A stretch of 64,000 nucleotides of DNA from Elgaria multicarinata webbii (Eukaryota > Chordata > Lepidosauria > Squamata > Anguidae): contig NC_086192.1 of the NCBI RefSeq assembly GCF_023053635.1, forward strand, positions 10,775,001 to 10,839,000. The letters run 5' to 3'. This document shows positions 32,801 through 44,800 of the stretch, in pieces. The notes below the pieces were generated by a model. That model ran no database searches, had not been told where the DNA came from, and saw nothing but the letters and a program-made list of their open reading frames with translations. Position 1 is the first letter of the stretch. The number at the start of each line of letters is the position of its first letter. The translations under genes and the position numbers were made by a program.

Positions 32801-35800
32801 ACTATTCAGAACCACGAGGACTAGAATGTTATTTTATTTTTTAGGGGAAGGATCAGAGTTCAGTGGCGGAACACCAGCGTTACATATTCAAGATCCCAGG
32901 TTGGGTCTCCGGCCTATCCAAATAGGGCTGGGGGCCATTGCTGCCAGTCAGTGTTGTCAGTACTAGGCTAAATGGCCTGATGACCTGACAGTATAGACCC
33001 TGTTCAGACGACACGCTAAGCCACAGTTACGATGCTAACTCTTTTGCAGCTAATGGTTAGTAAGTGGTTATGTAGCCACCATGGTTAGGAAAGGTTCACA
33101 TGACACACTTAAGTCCTGGTTTGCACAACATGCTCAGCCATCATGTGTAGATCCAAATGCTTAGCCACTGTGGCTTAGCGTGTTGTCCGAAGAGGGTCTT
33201 TATAAGGCAGCTTCTTATACTGTAACTAACCACAGTTAGAACAAACCACAGTTCTTTGGGTTTGGCTGCACTGGGGAATCTGTGATCAGTTCGTAAGAGA
33301 AAGCGGAAGCTTTCATGAGCTCGGCCCGTTCCTCCAATGCAACCTGCCCCTCTGTGCTATCTCCAGTAATCCCAGGCAATAGGCCTAAGTATACCAGTTC
33401 CTGGGGAACATGGGTGGGAGAGTGCTGATGCATTCATGTCCTGCTTGTGGGTTTCCTGTGGGCAGAATGCTGGTCTAGATGGACCCTTGGTGTGATCCAG
33501 CAGGGCTTTTCTGATGTCCTTAAAAGAAAGGTACTCTGTGTAGGCTGCTGTGGCATTACCCCACAGTTCTGTTCCCTTAGGTATGTCTGGTTTTGTATGT
33601 CTTGTGAGTGCGGAATGTTGGACTGAGTGGGTGGGGCTGATGATGCTGTGAAAGGGGCGGGGAGGAATATAATGGTTGGTTAGTTGATTGGGAGTGGGGA
33701 GTGTCAGTTAGGATTGTCAGTGGTGTAGAGAGTGAAAGGAGATAAGATTTTAAGAGACTTAAGATTACTGTTTTTATTAAAACTAGTAGATTAAGCAGGT
33801 TAACTTGAATTTAACCAACGCCAACGCTGCTATCCTTTTGGTGCCAGGTTAAGACTTTCCTCTTTGCCCAGGCATACGGCGGCACATCCTAATTACCCAC
33901 ATGTTTAGTTTTTTAACGGTTTTTAATGCTTTATGTGTGTATGTTCTGTGTTTTAGAGTTTTAAATTTTGTATACTTGTTTTTAACTCAATTTTAGAATT
34001 TCTGTAAACCGCCCAGAGAGCCCTGGCTATGGGAGCGGTATATAAGTTTAATAAATAAATAAATAAATTTGAAGTAACTAAGACCTGTTAAACAAAAATA
34101 AACATTTTATTTTGTTTTATTACCTCAAACCACGTGTCTGCTTGGCTTTATCACTTGCTCTGCAGTTACTGTCACAAACGCCTTATATATAACCTTCACC
34201 TTATTACAAACACCGTAAAACCTTTTCAGATTCTAGCCTTTACCCTCTCATATGAGGGAAAGCTTGTGTTTTACCCTACCCTCAGGTTGTTCAAGTGGTG
34301 GGGCTTGGCTTGAGGAGGGTTTGTGTGCGACAAGGCCTGGTGTGTGAGGCCTGGGTCGTGACAGCTGCCCTTCAGTTTCATAGCCTTCAGGAAGGCTGGG
34401 AGCAAAATCCTTGAGGCTGAGAATAAAATGAATGGAAGAGGAGGGTACAGAACAGGTCTGCTTCGGTGTTAAAACGGATTTTTACAAAAAGGACTGGGCG
34501 AGGCGTGCCTGGGCGTTGCTGAAAGGGCTGCTCATCGTCGTCTTCCTTCTTGCAGCTTGATGTGGGGAGGGAGCCGTGTCACCGTGAAGGAGCTAAACAT
34601 GAAACCCCACCAGCATTGCAGCAAACTGCGCCTCTGCGACCTCCTCCTCGCGGAACAGGAATACAGCAGGTACGAGTGTCTGTCTGCTTAGCCATGTGGG
34701 TTTTTTTTATTACATCTCCCCTTTCGCTCCAGCTCTGGGATCATTTCTTTATCATGCTAGGAGCCAGGTCTCTCATGGGCTCCCTTGGGCGTTTGCCTAC
34801 CCCAGGGGAGAGGCTCTGAACATGAGGCCCTCCTCCCTGTAGCAACCGTCGCGTCAGGCCTCGTCTGTAGGCTTTTTATTGTTTTGTTCTGGTGCTAAGC
34901 CAGCTAGGAACACAAATCTGGTACTTCCGTCAGGTTGAGACCCCCGCGATGAGGGAAACGTTCTTCCGTCCTAATCCAAGTTCCCCTCGTACTGATGGGC
35001 TTTTATGTCCTTTGCAGCAAACTCCGCCACCCTCATCTGCTGCAGCTGATGGCTGTCTGCGTGTCCTCCAACTTGGAGAAAACACGCCTTGTGTTTGAGA
35101 GGGTCACCTTTGGGACTTTGTACAGCATCCTTCACGAGAGGGTAAAACGAGCGTCTCGTTTCTTTCCAGTATCTATCTACGTATGACATTTATATTTGCC
35201 CCGTCCTCGAAGGGGCTCAGGGCAGCTTGTGAGGTCTTCCCTGTAAGGAAAGCCCAAGGAGTGCCTTTGGTCTGCTTTCCTAGTCTCTACTGCCACCACC
35301 TTCCAGAGGCCCAAATCCCTTTTCCTAGCTGCTGCCAGTTTCTTTTCTTACTTCTTCTTCCTTTTCTTCCTTTTTTCTTATTTTCCTTTCCTTTCTTCTT
35401 GATAGCCAGTGTGGTGTAGAGGCTAGAGTGTCAGACTGGGAGTCCGGAGGTCCAGGTTCTAGGCCCCACTCAGCCATGGAAGCCCACTGGGTGATTTTGG
35501 GCCAGTCATGGACTCTCAGCCCAACCTACCTCACAGAGTTGTTGTGAGGATAAAAATGGAGAAGATGATGATTATGTACTCTGCCTTGGGTTCCTTAGAG
35601 GGAAAAGGGTGGGATACAAATGCAATAAATAAATAAGTTTATTCTCCACCACCTCTCTTGTCCCAAGGCAGTTGAGAGTTCCATTCGTTTCTCAATTTTC
35701 CTACCGTCCTCTCTCAGCAGAGGTGGAGTCAGACGCGTCTGCATGGATCAGCTCTTCCCACGTGCTCCCAGAGGGCTGGGATAGCTAGGCCGAACTCCAT

Positions 35801-38800
35801 TCCCTCCTTCAGGGGCAGGATCCAGGCGCGGTTCCCGTCCTGTCTCTTGGAGTACCCCAAGACTGAACGCTTGTACGAAAAACCTATATGGCTCGGGTCC
35901 AGGTTATCTGAAAGACCGTATTCTCCCTGATGAGCCTGCCTGTGCTTTGAGATCTGGAGAAGCCCTTCTTTCAGTCCCACCACCTTCACAGGCGTGCTTG
36001 GTGGGAAAATGGGAGAGGGCCTTCTCAGTGGCTGCTCCGGTGCTCTGGAACTCTCTTCCCACGGGAGCTAGACAGGCTCCCTCCTTGATGGGCTTTTGGA
36101 AGCAGGCCTTTGGAAAATTATCTGGTCCTCCATCTATGTTACGGACTTGTAAAATTGCCGTGTATTTTAAACATTGAATGTTTTAATATTTTATTTTTAT
36201 TTTTGTACATTTCTTTTCCTAGGTTTTGAAATGTATATGTTTTAAATTTTGTAAAGCCGCCTTGAGGCCCGGTATTGGGCAAAAGGCAGGATACAAATAA
36301 ATAAACAAACAACAACAACAATAATAATAACTGAGTCTCCTCCTCTCTGCGCTTCCTGGCCTCTCTCTCCTGTGACCTTCCAGCGTTCGGAGTTTCCCAT
36401 CGTGCATATGGAGACGATCGTGCACCTGCTGCTCCAGGTGAATGACGGCCTGAGATTCCTCCACTCACGCGGCTACGTCCACCGCACGTTCAGCTCCTAC
36501 GCGGTGATGATCGTTATGGCGGGAGAGGCCAAGCTCACGAACCTGGAATATATGATTGAAAGGTAAAAAGCCCGCCAGCTCCCGCCTCCCCTTTGGGTTG
36601 GGAATCTCACAGAACGCCCCCCCTTACAATCGCAGAGCTGTGTGTATAGGGAAGAAGGGTTTGTAGCAGGGTAGATAAAAGTCCTTGATTTTTTAATTAA
36701 AAACAAAAACCATTTTTTAAATTTAAATCGGATTTTTTTTTAATAAAATGCTTTTTGAGGAAAAATCTATCTAAAGATAGTTTTCTATTTAAGATACGTT
36801 ATAGTCCAAAGTTTATTCATTATGAAATAAGGATTAGTTTTTAATTATGTCGCATGAAGCTGTATATTCATGCAATGTTTACATTTTTTTGGTAAACGAA
36901 TTCCATTCATCCATTCACGACGTCATGCTCTTCCAGAGGTTTCTGTAAGATTACTGGGCAGTTTTTCTATCTAGAAGGTATTACCGTATTTCTTCGATTG
37001 TAAGATGCCATCGATTGTAAGACGCACACTAATTTCAGTACCGCTAACAGAAAAAAAACACTGTAAGATACACCCGCGATTCTAAGACGCACCCTGTTTT
37101 TAGAGATGTTTATATGGGGAAAAAAAGTGTGTCTTAGAATTGAAGGAATACGGTATCACAGATGCTTGGTTTTACAGTTCGCAAAACTGTGAATTTGTGT
37201 CTGCAGAGATCACAATTCCATTGTTCCTTTGCAAATCTATGTACACAGAATCAACCCCTTTACCTCTTAAGTGCTAAGTTTCAAAAAATTCAATGAGTAG
37301 AGTGCACTTTTGGGGTGAGGGAAGTCACATGATTAAATCGAGTCTTTCTGAGTAGTGATTTAAATCGTGATTTAAATCAAATCCACCCTGGTTGTAGGTT
37401 GCAAGGCTCCCAGCGGATGCAATATGCGTAGGGTACGATTGCTCCGTTTTGTTTCGTCTCTGCCTTGGAAGTTTTTCCCCCCCGCCTCAGATCTGAGCTG
37501 ATGGTGACTGACCAAGAGAGATCTCGGGGTTGCGGTGGACAGCTTGACGAAAGCGTCGGCCCCTGTGTGCAGCCGCTGTGAAGAAGGCAAACTCCATGTT
37601 AGGCATGATTAGAAAAGGAATTGAGAATATAGCTGCCGGTATCATACTGTCTCTATACAAATCTATGGTGCGACCACACTGAGAATACCGTGTACCGTTT
37701 TGGTCACCGCACCTAAGAAAATATATTGTAGAGCTGGAAGAAGAGCAGAAAAGGGCAACTAAAGGTGATGAAGGGGCTGGAGCATCTCCCCTAGGAGGAA
37801 AGGTTACATCAACTGGGATTGTTTAGCTTGGGAAAAAAGGAGGCAGGATAGAGGTGGACAAAATGATGTCTGGTGTGGAGAAGGTGGTTCCCATAATATT
37901 AAAACCCTACAGGTTTTTTAGTAACCCTAACCCCTAACCCCTACAGGTTTAACTTCTACAGAAGTTAAACTATGGAATTCACTACTGGAAGGTGTAGTGA
38001 GTGCCACCTATTTGGATGGCTTTAAAAGGGGGTTGGATCAATTCCTGGGGGCAAAGGCTATCAATGGCTATTAGCCCTGATGGCTATGTGCCTTCTCCAG
38101 TATCAGAGGCAAGATGCCTATATACACCAGTCGCTGGGGAACAGGGGCAGGAAGGTGCTGTTGCTCTCATGTCCTGCTTGTGGGTTTACTGTGAGCTGCT
38201 GATTGGCCACTGTGTGAACAAAGTGCTGGACTGGACGAACCCTTGGTCTGATCCAGCCGGGCTCCTCTTATGTTCTTTCTGCATTGCTCTTGCCCTTCTT
38301 TAGTTTAGATGTGTCTCTTGTTCACACTAGCGGTGGACACATTGTTAAGATACTTGCACTTCTGTCTAGATAGATCATTTGGCTGCTAATATTTAAAACA
38401 TCCCCCAAAAAACTTCTCTGCGTTCTGTTTCCCCAAAGTCTTGCCTTGAATTGGACGCACCTTAGCTTTCGAATGCTTGTTAGATTTAGAACAAGGAGTA
38501 CAGCTAAGGCAGGGGTGAACCTCCAGATATTGTGGGACTCCGGTTCCTCTCATCCTTCGCCATTCGCTCTGCTGGCTAGGGCTGATGTGTGTTATAGTCC
38601 AGGAACATTGGGCGGGCCAATGATTGCCCATGGCTGTGAAAAGTGCCTCCTTCCCCCCGCACTGAGAACTCTGGTCTTCTCTTTTTGGGCAGCAAGGATG
38701 GGGGAGAGCACAGCGACCTGACGCGGGTGCCCATCCCTTCACAGATGTATAAGTGGTGCGCTCCGGAGGTGATCCTCGAACGGGCTGCAACGGACAAATC

Positions 38801-41800
38801 TGACATCTACAGTTTCTGCACAGTGATGCAGGAGGCACTCACAGGTATGTACAGCCAGGGAGGCAGGTATGCGGATCTGGGAAGGCTCTGCTTGTGGACT
38901 ATCTCATCCCTACGTCACCTATGAATTCCTCCTGCTCTTCTTGAGGGCTGCCCATTGTGCTTGGAATCGTGACTGGGTTCGCACAACACGCCAGCCCACA
39001 CTCAGTGGTTGAACCGTGGGTTTTTTTTGAACCGTGGGTTAGTGTGTTGTCCGAACCCAGGACATTTCCCGCTTGTTAACCATGCAGTGTGGCTTACTTT
39101 TCTCGAACAAACCACCTTGGGAACCCATGGTTTGTTGTTGGGTTTTTCAGGCTGGATAAAAAGCCACACTGTTTGGGTTCAGTCAACGCGCTAACCCACG
39201 GCTCCAACAAACAACGCACAGTTCAACAACAACCCACACTCAACGGCATGCTGTGTGAACGTCCAAGCTGCTTGACCTTTGTTTTTCCAGTCTCTCCTCC
39301 CATTACTCATGTAGTGTAGAAGAGAGAGTACTGGCAGGCCCCGGTTTCGAATCTCCACTCATCCACAATGCTTGTTGAGGGCGTACCTGCATTTAAATTA
39401 ATCTCCCAGAGAGAGGTTGAGGGCTGGAAGTGTACTTGCTGGAGTTGGCTGGAAATGGTAGGAGGCAGGATGTACAAGGCGATTGCCCAGAACGTAGCAG
39501 AGGCTTTGCACTATCAGCTGATAGGACGGTACAAATGGGACCTGCAACAAAATGTTGCAGTGCACCGTGCTCATGTTCAGAATTCTAGCCAGTCATAACC
39601 TCCTTCAAGATACTCTATTCCGCTCCTTCCCCTTCATTTCTCTTTCTCATTCCCTGAACAGACACTTGGCTTTCTTTAGCCTTTGAGTATACTCAGTCAT
39701 CATTGGGCTGTTTCAGAGAATTTTTCACCCCCTTAGGTTTTTAAAAGTGTTTTCTTTTTGCAAAGCTCAGTGGCCCTGTTTTGGCACGTAGCTCTTGCCA
39801 CTCAGCGCTTGAGTTCATTATCAGAGGGAGCGATATTGCTTCCACTGCGCTCTGCCTGTGGGGTTGTAAACTAAGCCAATAATACAAAGACACTGCAAGT
39901 CTCCAGTGTTCTCCCATTAGAAAAACACACAACCCTAAATGCTGTAGCACTGCTCCAAAACATATCACTGTTTCCAGTGCTTTCAAATATAACTCCATAC
40001 TTAGCTTTCCTTCGTGCTATCTTTTTATTTATTTATTTTATTTATTTAAGGATTTTTATGCCGCCCTTCAGCCAAAAAAGGCTCTCACGGCGGCTTACAA
40101 AAGTATTTCTTGACAGTCCCTGCCCACAGGCTTACAATCTAAAAGACATGACAGAAAAGGAAAGGGGATTGGGAGGGAGGAGGAGGAGGGGGAAAAGGAA
40201 AGCAAATTCAGGCACTACAATCTTAGTTGGAAAGTTCAGCAGTTACAGTTGGTAGCAGGAGGGAGGGGGCTCTCAGCTGAAGCTGGACCCAGGCACGGTG
40301 GAGAGGTGCCTGGCTGCTGCTTCCTCCCTCACTGGTGGCCTCTGCAGTGACAGTTGGTAGCAGGAGGGAGGGGGCTCTCAGCTGGAGCTGGACCCAGGCA
40401 CGGTGGAGAGGTGCAGCCTAATTAATGTTTTCAATAAGTTTTTCCTCCCCAAAAAAGTTCTTGATATTGTTAAATGATAGAGAGTCTGAACTTTTCCTGA
40501 TCTACTGCAGATGCAGCGTGTCCATAAGAACAGAAGAAGCTGGATCAGACCAAGGGTCCATCTAGTTCAGCACTCTGTTCCCACCATGGCCAAACAGCTG
40601 TCAACTAGAGACCCACATGCAGGACACGAGAGCAACAGCACCATCCCACCCATGTTCCCCAGCAACTGGTGCATGTAGGCTTACTGCCTCTGATACTGGA
40701 GATAGCACACAACCGTTGGCTGCCTTTGCCTCCAGGAATGTATCCAACCCCCTTTTAAAGCCATCCAAATGGGTGGCCATCACCACTATCCTGTGGTAGT
40801 GAATTAACTACGTGCTGTGCGAAGAAGGTCCTTCCTTTGCTCTGTCCTGAACCTCCCACCCATCAGCTTCATGGGATGACCCCACTGTGTTCTAGTATTT
40901 TGAGAGAGGGAGAAAAAATGTCTCTCCACATTCTCCACACCAGGCATCATTTTGTACACCTCTGTCCTATCCCCGCTAAGCCTCCTTTTTTCCAAGCTGA
41001 ACAATCCCAGCTGTTGTAACCTTCCCTCCTAGGGGGAGATGCTCCAGCCCCTGGATCATTTTAATTGTGGAAGCAAGTTTCATAATTTAACTCTGGGCCA
41101 TGTGAAGAAGCCCTTCCTTTGATCTGTCCTGAATCTCCTACCCGTCAGCTTCATGGGATATGACCCCGTAGGTTTCTAGTGTTATGGGAGAGGGAGAAAA
41201 ATGTCTCCCTCTCCACGTTCTCCGCCCCAGGCATCATTTTGCACACCCTTGTCCTTGCAGTGAGATCCTTTCCTTCCTGCCTAACTTGGGAGCCTTCCCA
41301 CCTCGGAGTGTGCAATTGGTGTGTGTGTGTGTTTGCTTTCCAGAGACCGTTCCCTGGGCTGGTCTTGAGGGCTCAGCCGTCAAAGATCTCATCATTTCTG
41401 GGCAGTGGCTGGAAGCGGACGCCCGGGTGCCCAAGCCCTACTACGACGTCGTGAAGACCGGCCTAGAATCCAGACAGAAGCAGCGCACCCTGAACCTGCA
41501 GGACATCCGCTACATCCTGAAGAACGACTTAAAGGTGAACTGGAGTGGCTTCAGAGCCCTGTTTGACGGGAGGGCCATGTGCCCGCCCTAATACCGAAGC
41601 TGCCCAAATGGGTGGCCATCACTCCATCTTGTGGTAGAGAACTCCATAGTTTAGCTCTCCGCCACCGGGGTGTGTGTCTACGTTTGCATATTTATTTTAA
41701 CATAAGATGAGCCATGCTGGATCAATTGCCAGAAAGTTGGGATGAAGTGGGCAGTGAATACGCAAGTCCTTTCCGCAATTAGTTTTTCAGCCCGCTTGTG

Positions 41801-44800
41801 CGGGAAACTGTCTCCAGGCAATGAATCGCTGACGTATGTCTCGTATCCTTAAGCTGCTCCCAAGAAAGGGAAGGGCTTGTGTTCGAATGTTAAGAACATC
41901 AGAAGTGCCCTGCTGGATCAGACCAAGGGTCCACCTAGTTCAGCATTCCATTCATGCAGTGGCCAACCAGCCATTGGCTAGGGATGAACAAGCAGGACAT
42001 GGTGCAACAGCACCCTCCCACCCATGTTCCCCAGCAACTGCCATATATAGGCTTACTGCCTGGAGGTCGCACCTAGCCATCAGGACAAGTAGCGTTTGAT
42101 AGCCTTCTCCTCTAGGAATGAGTCTAACCCCCTTTTAAAGCCATCCAAATGGGTGGCCATCACTACATCTTGTGGTAGTGAGTTCCATAGTTTAACTCTG
42201 CAAGTCTTGTCTAAATAAATGTGGAATTAACATGAGAACCTAAGAAGAGCCCTGCTGGATGAGATCAAGGGTCCATCTAGTCCAGGATTTTGTTCACACA
42301 GTGGCCAACCAGCTGTTGACCAGGGACCAACAACTGTCGACCAGGGACCAACAACCAGCAACAGCACCCTCCCACCCATGTTCCCCAGCAACTGGTGCAC
42401 ACAGGCTTATTGCCTCGAATACTGGAGGTCGCACCTAGCCATCAGGACAAGTAGCGTTTGATAGCCTTCTCCTCCAGGAATGAGTCTAACCCCCTTTTAA
42501 AGCCATCCATATGGATGGCCATCACTACATCTTGTGGTAGTGAGTTCCATAGTTTAACTCTGCAAGTCTTGTCTAAATAAATGTGGAATTAACATGAGAA
42601 CCTAAGAAGAGCCCTGCTGGATGAGACCAAGGGGCCATCTAGTCCAGGATTTTGTTCACACAGTGGCCAACCAGCTGTCGACCAGGGACCAACAAAGCCG
42701 GGCATGTTGCAACAGCACCCTCCCACCCATGTTCCCCAGCAACTGGTGCATATAGACTTATTGCCTCCGATACTAGAGGTAGCACTGAGCCATCAGGGCT
42801 AGTAGCCATTGATAGCCTTCTCCTCCAGGAATTGATCCAACCCCCTTTTAAAGCCATCGAAATGGGTGGCCAGCACCATATCTTGTGGTAGTGAATCCCA
42901 TAGTTCTAACTCTGCGCTGTGTGAAGAAGTCCTTCTTTTGAACTGTCCTGAATCTCCCACCCATCAGCTTTGTGGGATATGACCCCATTGGGTTCTAGTC
43001 CTATGAGAGAGGGAGAAAAATGTCTCCCGGTCCACATTCGCCATCGAGGTTCTTCGTGATGAGAAAGTGCACCTCCGAAGATCGTAACTCGTCTGGGGGT
43101 ATATAAGGGAAGGCGGCCTGCTAGGTTGTTTAGGGCTTTATAGGATAATAGCATAACCTCGTATGTGGCTCGGTAGCAAGCAGGCAGCCAGTCCTGTTGC
43201 AGGGAAGAGGGCTAGGGCCAAAGCCCGTCTCCTCTCACCATGCCATAACAGCATTCTTCCTGTTGATAGGATTTGATGGAGTCTCGCAGGAACCGCCCCG
43301 GTGAAAATTGTGGGCCGCCGAAGATGGAAACCCGGCCCGACATCAACATCTGTTTGCCGTCCGCCTCGGCTATCTCGGGCAGGATGCCGGAGCTGCAAGA
43401 AGAAGAGGCCGCCCGAGCGGGTCTGTGTCTACATTGTAAGCCGGGCCTTGCTGTGTGGAAAAGGAAGCCCCCAGGCAAAGGCTGGGAGATCTCTGGGACC
43501 AGCGGCAGCTTCACTGCTGAGGCGAATGCCAGCTTTTGACTGTGGGCGGGCAGGCGGGTCAGTGAACCATTTCCCCCAGGAAAAAACAGTGGGCAGAAAA
43601 GCGTTGACCCCGCCATTCCTTCCCTGCTTTGGTCTTCAATCCATCTAAAAACCCTCCCAGATACGCAAAAGGCGTTTGACGTATCGTCTAGCAGGGCCCT
43701 CGGTAAAAATGATGGGAGCCAAGTAATAAGAACATAAGAAGAGCCCTGCTGGATCAGACCGAGGGTTCCATTTAGTCCAGTGTTCTGTTCACACAGTGGC
43801 CAACCAGCTGTCGATCAGGGGACCACAGGCAGGACACAGTGCAACAACACCCTCCTACCCATGTTCCCCAGCAACTGGTGCACACAGGCTTACTGCCTCT
43901 GCTACGGGAGTACATAGCCGTCAGGACTAGTAGCCATTGATAGCCTTCTCCTGGAACAATCCGCCCCGCACACTCAGGTCCTCTGGGAAGAATCTACTTC
44001 AGTCAGTCAAAGTCAGGCTGACAGGTATTACCCAGAGGACCTTCTCTTCTGCTGCTCCCAGACTGTGGAATGGCTTGCTGGAGGAGACGCGTCAGCTTGA
44101 CAGTCTTTTAGCATTCAAGAAAGCTATAAAGGCTGAACTCTTCCACCAGGCCTATCCAGTAGAATTTTAGGATGCTTTTAAGGATTTTTTTAACAGTGTA
44201 TACTATGTTTTTAATCAGTATTTTATGTATTTTATGCTTGATGTTGTTCCCCGCCTCGATCCAATCGGAGAGGCGGGTAAGAAATATTTTATTTATTTAT
44301 TTATTTTGTTTATTTGTTACATTTTTATACCGCCCAATAGCCGAAGCTCTCTGGGCGGTTCACAAAAATTAAAACCATGAAGAGCATAATAAAACAGCCA
44401 ACAATTTAAAAACACAAATGCAAAATACAATATAAAAAGCACAACCAGGCTAAAACCACACAGCGGAAATTGATATAGGTTAAAATACGGAATTAAAACA
44501 GCAAAGTTTAAATTTTAAGTTAAATTAGGTGTTGCAATACTGAGAAAATAAAGAAGGTCTTCAGCTGGCGACGAAAGGAGTATAGTGTACGCACCAGGCA
44601 AACCTCTCTGGGGTTCCACAGCCGGGGTGCCACAGCAGAGAAGGCCCTCCTCCTAGTAGCCACCTGCCTCACTTCCATCATCATCATCATCATCATTATT
44701 ATTATTAATTATCCAACAAAAGTTGGGTAGGCCTACACCCTTTGCTCCAAAGCAGACTGACTTTACAAAGGCTACCATGAGTGTTATCCCACACCTGACA

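Noticed and set aside
37900-37950. CCCTAACCCCTAACCCCTAC resembling telomere repeats
   Set aside because: Only about three imperfect units inside a LINE fragment; too short to be an internal telomere array.
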